Part shown: positions 43,635 through 52,316 of the stretch, piece after piece
Layout: the number at the start of each line of letters is the position of its first letter
How positions within the stretch are numbered: position 1 is the first letter of the stretch
Source: Ramlibacter tataouinensis
GTDB lineage: Bacteria > Pseudomonadota > Gammaproteobacteria > Burkholderiales > Burkholderiaceae_C
DNA length: 56,821 bases
Assembly (NCBI GenBank): GCA_002427815.1
Contig: DIZF01000011.1
Span: forward strand, 1-56,821
Direction: 5' to 3'
Position numbers and translations under genes: made by a program
Notes under the pieces: generated by a model
Seen by the model: only the letters and a program-made list of their open reading frames with translations
Databases searched by the model: none
Told to the model about the DNA's origin: nothing

Positions 43635-44780
43635 ATGCCGACCACCAGCACCGCTGCCGCTGAGCTTCGTTCCCGCGAGACCAGCCGCGCGCCCTCGCTC
43701 ACCCTGTTGCAGCCGCCGCTGGTGAGCTTCAACGGCGTGAACAAGACCTACGACGGTACCAGCCTGGTGGTGCGCGACCTCAACCTGGAGATTCGCCGCG
43801 GCGAATTCCTCACCCTCCTCGGGCCTTCGGGATCGGGCAAGACCACCACCTTGATGATGCTGGCCGGCTTTGCGACGCCCACTACCGGCGAGATCAGCCT
43901 GGCCGGTGTTCCGATCACCCGCACACCGCCGCACAAGCGCAACTTCGGCATGGTGTTCCAGAACTACGCGCTGTTTCCGCACATGACGGTGGCCGAGAAC
44001 GTGGCTTATCCGCTGAGCGTGCGCGGTGTCAACCGCAACGACCGCAAGGCCAAGGTCGATTCCGCGCTGGACGTGGTGCGCCTGGGTACCCTCGGTTCGC
44101 GCTACCCGGCGCAGTTGTCCGGCGGCCAGCAGCAGCGGGTGGCGCTGGCGCGGGCGCTGGTGTTCGAGCCGCAACTGGTGCTGATGGACGAGCCGCTGGG
44201 AGCCCTCGACAAGCAGTTACGCGAGCACATGCAGATCGAACTGAAGGAACTGCATCGGCGCCTGGGCGTCACCTTCGTCTACGTCACGCACGACCAGTCC
44301 GAAGCGCTGACCATGTCGGATCGGGTGGCCGTCTTCAACGATGGTTTCGTCCAGCAGGTGGACAAGGTCGACCGGCTTTATGAAGCCCCGGCCAACCGCT
44401 TCGTGGCCGGTTTCGTGGGTGACAACACGGTGCTGGACGGTGTGGTGACCGCAACCGCGGATGCCAGTTGCACGGTGGGCCTGTCCAGCGGCTTGCGCGT
44501 CACCGGCCTGAACGTCAACGACGCGAAGGTCGGCGACAACGTGCAATGCTGCATTCGCCCGGAACGGCTGGAACTGGCCGGCGTGCTGAATCAGGCCAAC
44601 ACCTTCGAGGCCACCGTGGCCGACGTCATCTATTTCGGCGACCACCTGCGCCTGCGCTGCAGCATCGCGGGCCAGCCGGAAGCCACCGTCAAGCTCCCGC
44701 TCGGCGGCCATGAAGTTGCAGCGCGCGGCGACGCCGTGCTGCTCTATGCAGCCGAAGAGCATCTTCGCGTTTACCTCTGA
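43635..44780 (+). CDS. potA: Polyamine-type ABC transporter, ATP-binding protein
   Basis: This 381-residue PotA-like ATPase has Walker A GPSGSGKTT (63-71), Q-loop in MVFQNYALFP, signature LSGGQQQRV (161-169), Walker B VLMDEP (182-187) and a C-terminal TOBE domain from about 260. It would power the importer encoded just downstream. The start is ambiguous: GTG 43626 is 9 nt upstream in the same frame, and neither has a strong ribosome site. It follows gabT by about 10 nt. The substrate (GABA, guanidinobutyrate, putrescine or similar) is inferred only from context. Confidence 0.88.
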   Translation: MPTTSTAAAELRSRETSRAPSLTLLQPPLVSFNGVNKTYDGTSLVVRDLNLEIRRGEFLTLLGPSGSGKTTTLMMLAGFATPTTGEISLAGVPITRTPPHKRNFGMVFQNYALFPHMTVAENVAYPLSVRGVNRNDRKAKVDSALDVVRLGTLGSRYPAQLSGGQQQRVALARALVFEPQLVLMDEPLGALDKQLREHMQIELKELHRRLGVTFVYVTHDQSEALTMSDRVAVFNDGFVQQVDKVDRLYEAPANRFVAGFVGDNTVLDGVVTATADASCTVGLSSGLRVTGLNVNDAKVGDNVQCCIRPERLELAGVLNQANTFEATVADVIYFGDHLRLRCSIAGQPEATVKLPLGGHEVAARGDAVLLYAAEEHLRVYL

Positions 44781-44803
44781 CCCCATTCAACCAGGAGACA
44801 GCC

Positions 44804-45832
44804 ATGACACTCAAACCCCTCGCTCTCGCCGTTCTTGCGGCGATCATCCTGCCGGCAGCGGCGCAGACCCAGATCACCGTGGTCAACTTCGGCGGCGCCA
44901 ACGCCAACGCGCAGAAGAAGGCGTTCTACGAGCCGTTCGAGAAGACCGGCGTGAAGGTGGTGCCGGTCGAATACAACGGCGAGCAGGCCAAGATCAAGGC
45001 CATGGTCGAGACCAGGAAGATCACCTGGGACGTGGTCGAGGTCGAATCGCCCGACGTGGCGCGCGGCTGCGACGAGGGCCTGTTCGAAAGGCTCGACTAC
45101 GCGAAGATCGCGCCCAAGGCCGACTTCGTGCCTGCCGCGGTCACCGAATGCGGCGTCGGCATCTTCGTGTGGTCCACGGTGATGGCCTACAACGGCGACA
45201 AGCTCAAGACACCGCCGACAACCTGGGCGGATTTCTGGGACGTGAAGAAATTCCCGGGCAAGCGCGGCATGCGCAAGGGCGCGCGCTACAACCTCGAGTT
45301 CGCGCTGATGGCCGACGGCGTCAAGCCGGCCGACGTCTACAAGGTGCTGTCCACCAAGGAAGGCGCCGAGCGCGCATTCAGGAAGCTGACCGAGCTCAAG
45401 CCGAACATCCAGTGGTGGGAAGCCGGGGCGCAGCCGCCGCAGTTCCTGGTGGCGGGGGACGTCATCATGAGCACCGTCTATAACGGCCGCATCGATGCTG
45501 CCAACCGCGAAGGCAAGAACCTGAAGATCACCTGGACCGGCGGCATCTACGACCTGGACTACTGGACCGTCCCGAAGGGCACGCCCAACAAGGATGCGGC
45601 GATGAAGTTCATCGCTTTTGCCAGCACGCCCGAAGCGCAGGCCGAATACGCGAAGAACATCGCCTACGGGCCGACCAACACCAAGGCGATCCCCAAGCTG
45701 GATGCCAAGACGCTGGCCAACCTGCCCACCGCGCCCGCCAACGCCAAGACAGCGGTGCAGTTCAACGTGAAATTCTGGGCCGACCAGGGCGAGGAACTCG
45801 AGAAGCGCTTCGCCTCCTGGGCCACGCAGTAA
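44804..45832 (+). CDS. Polyamine-type ABC transporter, periplasmic substrate-binding protein
   Basis: This 342-residue PotD/PotF-like solute-binding protein has a signal peptide (about 1-20, cleavage after PAAA). The mature part begins QTQITVVNFGG. The two-lobed fold shows TWDVVEVESPDVARGCDEG and the hinge PPTTWADFWD. It would capture the imported amine or guanidino compound for the two permeases. An AGGAGA site precedes the ATG. It sits in the gabT operon between ATPase and permease. Confidence 0.9.
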   Translation: MTLKPLALAVLAAIILPAAAQTQITVVNFGGANANAQKKAFYEPFEKTGVKVVPVEYNGEQAKIKAMVETRKITWDVVEVESPDVARGCDEGLFERLDYAKIAPKADFVPAAVTECGVGIFVWSTVMAYNGDKLKTPPTTWADFWDVKKFPGKRGMRKGARYNLEFALMADGVKPADVYKVLSTKEGAERAFRKLTELKPNIQWWEAGAQPPQFLVAGDVIMSTVYNGRIDAANREGKNLKITWTGGIYDLDYWTVPKGTPNKDAAMKFIAFASTPEAQAEYAKNIAYGPTNTKAIPKLDAKTLANLPTAPANAKTAVQFNVKFWADQGEELEKRFASWATQ

Positions 45833-45836
45833 GACC

Positions 45837-47096
45837 ATGACGGCACTGGCGGCCCCGACTCCGGCCGGTATCGGCAGCCCGGTCTCCCTGCGCGCTTCGC
45901 TCTCGCGCGCGGAGCGCCGCCGCAAGCTGCGCGCGTTCGCGCTGACGCTGCCGCTGCTGGTGTTCCTGCTGCTGACCTTCCTGGTCCCGATCGCGGCGCT
46001 GCTCAAGCGCGCGGTCGAGAACCCGGAAGTGGCGGACGCGCTGCCGCGCACCGTAGTGGTACTCGACAAGTGGAATCGCCTGGCCGTGCCGCCGCCCGAA
46101 GCCTTCGCGGCGGTGGCGGCCGATCTCGGGGCGCTGCCGCATCGCGCCGATGCCGGCGCGCTGGCGCGCCGCCTCAACACCGAGGTGGCGGGCGCCCGCT
46201 CGCTGGTGATGAACACCTACCGGGCGCTGCCGCTGGAGGGCGCCGCCGGCGCGGCGGACGTCAAGGCGAAGCTGATCGCGCTGGACGAGCGCTGGACCGA
46301 GGTCAAGTACTGGCAGGCCATCGCCAAGAACGGCTCGCGCTGGACCGGTGACTACCTGCTGGCCTCGCTGGACCTGCGCCGCGGCGCGCAGGGCGGGATC
46401 GAGCGCATGCCCGAGGACCAGCGCGTGTTCGGAGGCATCCTCGCGCGCACCTTCAGCATCAGCGCGGTCGTCACGCTGTGGTGCCTGGTGCTGGGCTATC
46501 CGCTCGCCTACTGGCTCAGCACCCTGCCCCCCCGGCGCGCCAACGTGCTGATGATCCTGGTGCTGGTTCCGTTCTGGACATCGATCCTCGTGCGGGTAGC
46601 GGCCTGGATCGTGCTGCTGCAGTCGGCGGGCCTGGTCAACCGCGCCCTGATGGGGCTGGGCCTCGTCGAGCAGCCGCTCGCGCTGCTGTTCAACCGCACC
46701 GGCGTGATCATCGCCATGGTGCACATCCTGCTGCCGTTCATGATCCTGCCGCTGTACAGCGTCATGAAGAGCGTGCCGCCGACCTACCTGCGTGCGGCGG
46801 TGTCGCTCGGCAGCTCGCCGCTGGCGGCGTTCCTGCGCGTGTACGTGCCGCAGACCTACCCCGGCATCGGCGCTGGCGGTCTGCTCGTGTTCATCCTGGC
46901 CATCGGCTACTACGTGACGCCCGCGCTGCTGGGCGGGGCAAGCGATCAGATGCTGTCGTATTACGTGGCGCAGTACACCAACGTCGACGTCAACTGGGGC
47001 ATGGCCGCGGCGCTCGGCGCCCTGCTGCTGGCCGCCACGCTGGTGCTATACGCGCTGTACCGCCGGCTGGTGAAAACGGAACTGAGCCTGGGGTGA
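45837..47096 (+). CDS. ABC transporter permease with a large periplasmic loop (PotB-like)
   Basis: This 419-residue inner-membrane permease has TM1 at about 38-58. A long soluble insertion of roughly 140 residues (about 60-200, Ala-rich) follows, and then five more helices. The EAA-type coupling loop LRAAVSLGSSPLAAFLRVYVPQTYPGI lies in the last third. The insertion is typical of one PotB-like subfamily and probably lies in the periplasm. It starts 4 nt after the binding-protein stop. Confidence 0.88.
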   Translation: MTALAAPTPAGIGSPVSLRASLSRAERRRKLRAFALTLPLLVFLLLTFLVPIAALLKRAVENPEVADALPRTVVVLDKWNRLAVPPPEAFAAVAADLGALPHRADAGALARRLNTEVAGARSLVMNTYRALPLEGAAGAADVKAKLIALDERWTEVKYWQAIAKNGSRWTGDYLLASLDLRRGAQGGIERMPEDQRVFGGILARTFSISAVVTLWCLVLGYPLAYWLSTLPPRRANVLMILVLVPFWTSILVRVAAWIVLLQSAGLVNRALMGLGLVEQPLALLFNRTGVIIAMVHILLPFMILPLYSVMKSVPPTYLRAAVSLGSSPLAAFLRVYVPQTYPGIGAGGLLVFILAIGYYVTPALLGGASDQMLSYYVAQYTNVDVNWGMAAALGALLLAATLVLYALYRRLVKTELSLG

Positions 47097-47100
47097 TCGC

Positions 47101-47934
47101 ATGAAATTCCTCGCGACGATGCGGCCCGACTTCCCCGCTTACGCCACGCCCCTCGACAAGCTGGGCTGGTGGGCGCTGCGCATCGGCTGCGTGGGCGTGC
47201 TGGCCTTCCTGCTGCTGCCCATCATTGTCATCGTGCCCCTGTCGTTCGCCGACTCCTCGTTCCTGGTGTACCCGATCCCGGGCTGGTCGCTGAGGTGGTA
47301 CCAGAACCTGTTCACTTCCGACGAGTGGATCCGCGCCGCGCGCAACAGCTTCATCGTCGCACCGCTCGCCACCGTGATCGCCACCGTGCTGGGCACGCTG
47401 GCGGCGGTCGGTCTGGCGCGCACCGATTTCGCCTTCAAGGGCGCATTGATGAGCCTGCTGATCGCGCCCATGGTGGTGCCCATCGTCGTCGTGGGCGTCG
47501 CCACGTACCTGTTCTTCGCGCCGTTCGGCCTGGTCGACAGCTACGCGGGTCTGATCATCGTGCATGCCGCGCTCGGCGCGCCCTTCGTGCTGACGACGGT
47601 GCTGGCCACGCTGCAGGGCTTCAACGACAACCTGGTGCGCGCGTCGCTCAGCCTGGGCGCCAATCCGGTGGTCACATTCTTCCGCGTCACGCTGCCGGTG
47701 ATCGCGCCGGGCGTCATCTCCGGTGCGCTGTTCGCCTTCGCCACCTCGTTCGACGAAGTGGTGGTGACCCTGTTCCTGGCCGGACCCGAGCAGGTGACGC
47801 TGCCGCGCCAGATGTTCACCGGCATCCGCGAGAACATCAATCCCACCATCGCCGCCGTCGCCACGCTGCTGATCCTGTTCACCACCAGCCTGCTGCTGTT
47901 GCTGGAGTGGCTGCGCGGGCGGCGCGAGAAATGA
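47101..47934 (+). CDS. ABC transporter permease (PotC-like)
   Basis: This 277-residue second permease has six predicted helices and the EAA loop RASLSLGANPVVTFFRVTLPVIAPGV. It forms the membrane channel with the preceding permease. It begins 4 nt after that gene, and the ureohydrolase gene follows 35 nt later. Confidence 0.9.
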   Translation: MKFLATMRPDFPAYATPLDKLGWWALRIGCVGVLAFLLLPIIVIVPLSFADSSFLVYPIPGWSLRWYQNLFTSDEWIRAARNSFIVAPLATVIATVLGTLAAVGLARTDFAFKGALMSLLIAPMVVPIVVVGVATYLFFAPFGLVDSYAGLIIVHAALGAPFVLTTVLATLQGFNDNLVRASLSLGANPVVTFFRVTLPVIAPGVISGALFAFATSFDEVVVTLFLAGPEQVTLPRQMFTGIRENINPTIAAVATLLILFTTSLLLLLEWLRGRREK

Positions 47935-47969
47935 TCCACGGTCCCGCCGTGGCCGCGCGAAAGATCTGA

Positions 47970-48929
47970 ATGCAAGATCTGTTCCTTCGAAACCAGCCGC
48001 AAAGCGGCAATGCGATGCCGCGGTTCGCCGGACTGGCAACCATGATGCGGCTGCCGGCCGCCGACTCGCCGCAGGGACTGGACGCGGCCTTCATCGGTGT
48101 GCCGCTGGACATCGGCACTTCGAACCGTGCCGGCGCGCGCTTCGGGCCGCGGCAGGTGCGCGCGGAGTCCGCGCTGCTGCGGCCCTACAACCTGGCCACC
48201 GGCGCCGCGCCATTCGACACGCTGCAGGTCGCGGACCTCGGCGACGTGGCGATCAACACCTATTCGCTCGACAAGTCGCTGGCCATCATCGGCGCGTTCT
48301 ATGACGGTGTGCTGGACAGCGGCTGCCGGCCGCTGACCATCGGCGGCGACCACACCATCGCGCTGCCCATCCTGCGATCGATCGCGCGGCGGCACGGGCC
48401 GGTGGCGCTGGTCCATGTGGACGCCCATGCCGACGTCAACGACGAGATGTTCGGCGAACCCATCGCGCATGGCACGCCCTTTCGGCGCGCGGTGGAGGAG
48501 GGCCTGCTCGCTTGCGACAGGGTCTGGCAGATCGGCCTGCGCGGCACCGGCTATGCCGCCGACGACTTCGACTGGCCGCGCCGGCAGGGCTTCACGATCG
48601 TGCAGGCCCACGAGGTGTGGTATCGCTCGCTCGCGCCGCTCATGGAACAGGTGCGCGAGCGCATCGGGCCGCAACACCCCGTCTACATCAGCTTCGACAT
48701 CGACGGCATCGACCCCGCCTTCGCCGGCGGCACCGGCACGCCCGAAATCGGCGGCCTGAGCGTGCCGCAGGCCCTCGAGATCGTGCGCGGCTGTCGCGGC
48801 CTCAACGTGGTCGGCGCCGACCTGGTCGAGGTCGCGCCGCCTTACGATCCGTCGGGAAACACTGCCCTGCTGGGAGCCAATCTGCTGTACGAGCTGCTCT
48901 GCATTCTGCCGGGTGTACGCTATCGCTGA
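47970..48929 (+). CDS. Ureohydrolase: guanidinobutyrase or agmatinase
   Basis: This 319-residue arginase-fold enzyme has all manganese ligands: H128 in GGDHTIALP, D151/H153/D155 in HVDAHADVND, and D243/D245 in SFDIDGIDPAF. Members split guanidino compounds into an amine plus urea. Next to gabT and gabD, the most economical substrate is 4-guanidinobutyrate, whose product is GABA (GbuA activity). Agmatinase would give putrescine, which needs two more enzymes not present here. Some recently described family members need nickel or act on guanidine itself, so assays are needed to decide. Confidence 0.87.
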   Translation: MQDLFLRNQPQSGNAMPRFAGLATMMRLPAADSPQGLDAAFIGVPLDIGTSNRAGARFGPRQVRAESALLRPYNLATGAAPFDTLQVADLGDVAINTYSLDKSLAIIGAFYDGVLDSGCRPLTIGGDHTIALPILRSIARRHGPVALVHVDAHADVNDEMFGEPIAHGTPFRRAVEEGLLACDRVWQIGLRGTGYAADDFDWPRRQGFTIVQAHEVWYRSLAPLMEQVRERIGPQHPVYISFDIDGIDPAFAGGTGTPEIGGLSVPQALEIVRGCRGLNVVGADLVEVAPPYDPSGNTALLGANLLYELLCILPGVRYR

Positions 48930-48953
48930 TTTCAAGGAAGACAGGAGAACCCC

Positions 48954-50432
48954 ATGGACATGAAAACCTCCCCCCTCGCCCAGCTCAAGGACGCGACCCT
49001 GCTCAAGACCGATGCGCTGATCAACGGCCAATGGGTCGCCGGCCCCAGCCGTTTCGCGGTGCACGATCCCAGCACCGGCGCCAAGCTGGCCGACGTGGCC
49101 AACCTCGGCCCCAAGGACGCCGAAGCCGCCGTGGCGGCCGCCAATGCAGCCTGGCCCGCCTGGCGCAACAAGACCGGCAAGGAGCGCAGCGTCATCCTGC
49201 GCAAATGGTTCGACCTGCTGATGGCCAACCAGGAAGACCTGGGCCGCATCATGACGGCCGAACAGGGCAAGCCCTTCGCCGAGGCCAAGGGCGAAGTGGC
49301 CTACGGAGCCAGTTTCGTCGAGTGGTATGCGGAAGAAGCCAAGCGCGTCAACGGCGAGACGCTGCCCCAGTTCGACAACAATCGCCGCCTGATCGTGATC
49401 CGCCAGCCGATCGGCGTCTGCGCCGCGATCACGCCGTGGAACTTCCCGCTGGCCATGATCACGCGCAAGGTGGCGCCGGCCCTGGCCGCCGGCTGTCCCG
49501 TCGTGATCAAGCCGGCCGAACTGACGCCGTTGACGGCGCTGGCGGCGGCCGAACTGGCGATGCGCGCCGGCATCCCGGCGGGGGTCCTGAACCTGCTCAC
49601 CGCGGACGGCGCCAACAGCATCGCGGTCGGCAAAGTGTTCTGCGCCAGCGACATCGTGCGCCACATCAGCTTCACCGGTTCGACCGAGGTCGGCCGCATC
49701 CTGATGGCGCAAAGCGCGCCTACAGTCAAGAAACTCGCCCTCGAGCTGGGCGGCAACGCGCCGTTCATCGTGTTCGACGACGCCGACATCGATTCGGCGG
49801 TCGAGGGGGCGATGGCCAGCAAGTACCGCAACGCCGGCCAGACCTGCGTCTGCGCCAACCGCATCTATGTCCAGGAAGGCGTGTACGACCAGTTCGTGGA
49901 AAAGTTCTCGGCCAAGGTGAAAGCGCTGAAGGTCGGCAATGGTTTCGAGGAGGGCGTGGTGCAGGGACCGCTGATCGAAGACGCCGCGGTGCAGAAGGTG
50001 GAGCGCCATGTGGCCGATGCCTTGGCCCAGGGCGCCAAGATCATGGTCGGCGGCGCCAAGATGAAGGGCCAGTTCTTCCAGCCGACGGTCATTGCCGGCG
50101 CCACCGCAAGCATGCTGTGCGCGCGCGAAGAAACCTTCGGGCCGGTGGCACCGGTGTTCAAGTTCAAGACCGAGCAGGAGGCAATAGCGGCGGCCAACAA
50201 CACCGAGTTCGGCCTGGCCAGCTACTTCTACAGCCGCGACGTCGGTCGCATTTTCCGGGTCAGCGAAGCGCTGGAATACGGCATGGTGGGCATCAACGTG
50301 GGCATCATCGCGACCGAGCACGTCCCGTTCGGCGGCGTCAAGCAATCGGGCCTGGGCCGCGAAGGCTCCAGTCACGGAATGGACGAGTACCTGGAGATGA
50401 AGTACCTCTGCGTAGGCGACATCCTCAAATGA
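48954..50432 (+). CDS. gabD: Succinate-semialdehyde dehydrogenase
   Basis: GabD oxidises succinate semialdehyde to succinate with NAD(P)+. The 492-residue aldehyde dehydrogenase has PWNFPLAMITRK near 161-172, FTGSTEVGR near 240, catalytic E264 in ELGGNAPF and C298 in NAGQTCVCANR. The double-Cys TCVCANR form is typical of GabD. AGGAGA lies upstream of ATG 48954. It ends the GABA operon and is followed by GC-rich hairpins. Confidence 0.93.
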   Translation: MDMKTSPLAQLKDATLLKTDALINGQWVAGPSRFAVHDPSTGAKLADVANLGPKDAEAAVAAANAAWPAWRNKTGKERSVILRKWFDLLMANQEDLGRIMTAEQGKPFAEAKGEVAYGASFVEWYAEEAKRVNGETLPQFDNNRRLIVIRQPIGVCAAITPWNFPLAMITRKVAPALAAGCPVVIKPAELTPLTALAAAELAMRAGIPAGVLNLLTADGANSIAVGKVFCASDIVRHISFTGSTEVGRILMAQSAPTVKKLALELGGNAPFIVFDDADIDSAVEGAMASKYRNAGQTCVCANRIYVQEGVYDQFVEKFSAKVKALKVGNGFEEGVVQGPLIEDAAVQKVERHVADALAQGAKIMVGGAKMKGQFFQPTVIAGATASMLCAREETFGPVAPVFKFKTEQEAIAAANNTEFGLASYFYSRDVGRIFRVSEALEYGMVGINVGIIATEHVPFGGVKQSGLGREGSSHGMDEYLEMKYLCVGDILK

Positions 50433-50443
50433 GTTGAGCGGGC

Positions 50444-50465
50444 GCGGCCGGCATGGCCGGGCCGC
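50444..50465 (+). terminator. Hairpin after gabD
   Basis: GCGGCCGGC (50444-50452) can pair with GCCGGGCCGC (50456-50465) with one bulged G. A second short stem CGTCC/GGACG follows. There is no T-run, so this is a weak terminator call based on position. Confidence 0.35.
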
Positions 50466-50488
50466 TCGTCCGAGGACGGACTGACCCG

Positions 50489-50806
50489 TCAAGGCTCATT
50501 GCTTCCCCTTCTCATGGCCCACCACGCCGCGACGGGGAATGCCAGCACGACCGCGACAAATGCGAAGGGCGCCCAAATCGTTTCCACGCCAAGGATCTGA
50601 ATGTACCGAATGCTTATGTAGCGACCTACCGAAGCGGGACCGAACACCGCCCAGAGGACGCCAATGAGCAGCGCGAGCAGAGCGAGAATGAGTGCGGCGC
50701 CCCAAAGCCGCCCCTTTCGCACCAATGGGGCGCGAACCAGAACGAGCCTCAAAAGCACGATACCGAGGAAAAGTGGCGGCGCAAGGACCCACACGCGGGA
50801 CGTCAT
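50489..50806 (-). CDS. Small hypothetical membrane protein
   Basis: This 105-residue protein has three hydrophobic helices (about 6-25, 35-56 and 75-97) joined by short basic loops and ends RRGSNEP. Composition and positive-inside pattern look like a genuine small inner-membrane protein. I do not recognise a family. It is convergent with gabD, lies at the edge of the accessory region, and its ribosome site is weak. Confidence 0.55.
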   Translation of the reverse strand: MTSRVWVLAPPLFLGIVLLRLVLVRAPLVRKGRLWGAALILALLALLIGVLWAVFGPASVGRYISIRYIQILGVETIWAPFAFVAVVLAFPVAAWWAMRRGSNEP

Positions 50807-51192
50807 CAACCGTCTGAATAACTATGTATCTCCGAAATCCGGCTAATGATGCCCAGGATACTGAACGGTACCCATTAGCTCAGCAGGAGTCTGAGCACCC
50901 AAAGGTTCTCGGTTTGACCAGGTCGGGGAGCCAATCCGGCGCTGGCCGTGGAAAATTGTTCGGCTTAAGCGCGCCAACGCACAGTGCGCCTCAAACGCAA
51001 GGGCTACAAATGCGTTGTCGGTAGGTGGATTCACGGATGGTTGATCCGGCTTTGGCTGGGGGAAGGTCTGCATGAGCCTTCGCGATCGTCCTGAACGAAG
51101 AATCCCAATGTCGACACCCAGTGTGGCGCATCGGGATATACGTCCGCCGGGGATTGGGTCTCGTCTCCCGAAAGCCCTAAAGGAAGCACACC
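50807..51192. other. Intergenic stretch before the DUF3494 gene
   Basis: No convincing gene is seen in this 386-nt stretch. The part near 50866-50930 carries a tRNA-D-arm-like sequence that does not complete a tRNA. The last 120 nt should hold the promoter of the secreted protein; no clear -35/-10 pair or riboswitch was recognised. AAAGGAAG precedes the ATG. Confidence 0.5.
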
Positions 51193-52059
51193 ATGATTGA
51201 TCTTAAGAAGCACTTCTCCACGCGTTTGCTTGCGACCGCCGCGCTGTTCGTCGGCGCCTCCTCGGCATTTGCTGCCAGCGCGCCGTCACTGGGTACTGTG
51301 TCGAACTTCGCGGTACTGAGCGCCGCGCCCGGCGGTACGGGAGCAGTGACCTGCACCAATTCCACGATCACCGGAGACGTGGGCTCCTCTGGCCTCCCTG
51401 TCTCAGTCACTCAAACCAATTGCCCAATTACAGGGGCAATCATCGCGCCGGTCCCCACTCAGGTCTTAACTGACTTCAACGACGCGTACAACGCGCTCGC
51501 GGGCCAGTCCTGCGACACCTTCCTCACCGGCACCCTCGCAAACGTCACGCTCACACCCGGTGTCTACTGTTTCGCGGCAGCGGCGACGCTGACCGGCACG
51601 TTGACACTCAACGGAGGCTCGAACGACACCTGGCTGTTCAAGATCGGAACCAGCGGGACCGGCGCACTCACGGGTACCGACTTCTCGGTGGTCATGGCGG
51701 GCAGCGGGCAGGCGTGCAACGTGACGTGGTGGGTCGCCCAGGCCGCGACGATGACGACTTCGGACTTCAAAGGAACCATACTCGCGGGCGCGGCCATCAC
51801 CGATACCGGTGTAGCGCCGACATCACCGTTTGAGGGTCGGGCGCTGGCCAAGGCGCCGGTGACATTGACCAACGTGGCCTTCGCTGGCTGCACTGGCGGC
51901 AGCATTGGCGGCACGGCGAAACCGAAGTGCAACCAGGGCGTGGGCAACGGACCCGAGGGCTGCGATCCGGGCAACTCGAACCTGGTCTTCCCCTTCCGTT
52001 CGAACGATGAGATCGGCGGAGTGCCGGGCAACCCCGGCCGCAAGGGCGGCAACAAGTAA
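51193..52059 (+). CDS. Secreted DUF3494 ice-binding-like protein
   Basis: This 288-residue protein has a Sec signal peptide (about 1-28, cleavage in FAAS-A). The DUF3494 beta-solenoid follows: LGTVSNFAVLSAA near 33-45, STITGDVGSS near 57-66, the LTPGVYCF turn and FKGTILAGAAITDTG. This fold includes bacterial ice-binding and ice-recrystallisation-inhibition proteins, but many members have unknown roles such as adhesins. The C-terminal 50 residues form a Gly/Asn/Pro-rich tail with two cysteines (KPKCNQGVGNGPEGCDPGNSN region) rather than a PEP-CTERM or LPXTG anchor. No second gene is linked to it on the same strand. Confidence 0.85.
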   Translation: MIDLKKHFSTRLLATAALFVGASSAFAASAPSLGTVSNFAVLSAAPGGTGAVTCTNSTITGDVGSSGLPVSVTQTNCPITGAIIAPVPTQVLTDFNDAYNALAGQSCDTFLTGTLANVTLTPGVYCFAAAATLTGTLTLNGGSNDTWLFKIGTSGTGALTGTDFSVVMAGSGQACNVTWWVAQAATMTTSDFKGTILAGAAITDTGVAPTSPFEGRALAKAPVTLTNVAFAGCTGGSIGGTAKPKCNQGVGNGPEGCDPGNSNLVFPFRSNDEIGGVPGNPGRKGGNK

Positions 52060-52110
52060 GCCTGTAGTCGCAAAGAATGGAAAAGGACCCTCGCGGCACT
52101 GCAGCGCAAC

Positions 52111-52212
52111 ATGGAACGCGCGCTCAGGCGATGGAAAAAGATGCCTGACCACGCTCCCGACGGCGATGCGATCTGTCATCTGATTGAAACCCATGATCGA
52201 TACGCGGCTTGA
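52111..52212 (+). CDS. Very small ORF after the DUF3494 gene, doubtful
   Basis: A 33-codon frame (starting MERALRRWKK, ending IETHDRYAA) is in the same frame as the preceding gene. The frame stays open from directly after its TAA at 52059 to the TGA at 52212. It has a natural-looking composition but no ribosome site and no family I recognise. It could be a small protein, a readthrough extension or a decayed gene end. Confidence 0.2.
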   Translation: MERALRRWKKMPDHAPDGDAICHLIETHDRYAA

Positions 52213-52239
52213 CCTGTTAGCTACGCACAAGTTTATGCT
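52209..52239 (+). promoter_or_regulatory. Candidate MerR/CueR-type promoter for the cysteine-rich copper protein
   Basis: TTGACC (52209-52214) and TATGCT (52234-52239) are separated by 19 nt, the stretched spacing of promoters activated by MerR-family metal sensors. An imperfect dyad (ACCTGT and ACAAGT, 5 of 6) lies in the spacer. This matches the predicted copper-binding role of the gene 78 nt downstream. Confidence 0.4.
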
Positions 52240-52316
52240 CCTAATGAGCGCTGCTTGACAGCGCAGACGTTACGGGCGCGCCAATATCGCCCGATCTCAA
52301 CTAAAGGAAACACAAC

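Noticed and set aside
50866..50930. tRNA-like D-arm (TTAGCTCAGCAGG) followed by GGTTCTCGGTTTGACC
   Set aside because: No acceptor stem, anticodon arm or proper T-arm can be formed, so it is neither a tRNA nor a clear tRNA fragment.
50900..51192. Possible cyclic-di-GMP riboswitch before the DUF3494 gene
   Set aside because: The conserved GEMM blocks were not found on reading the leader.
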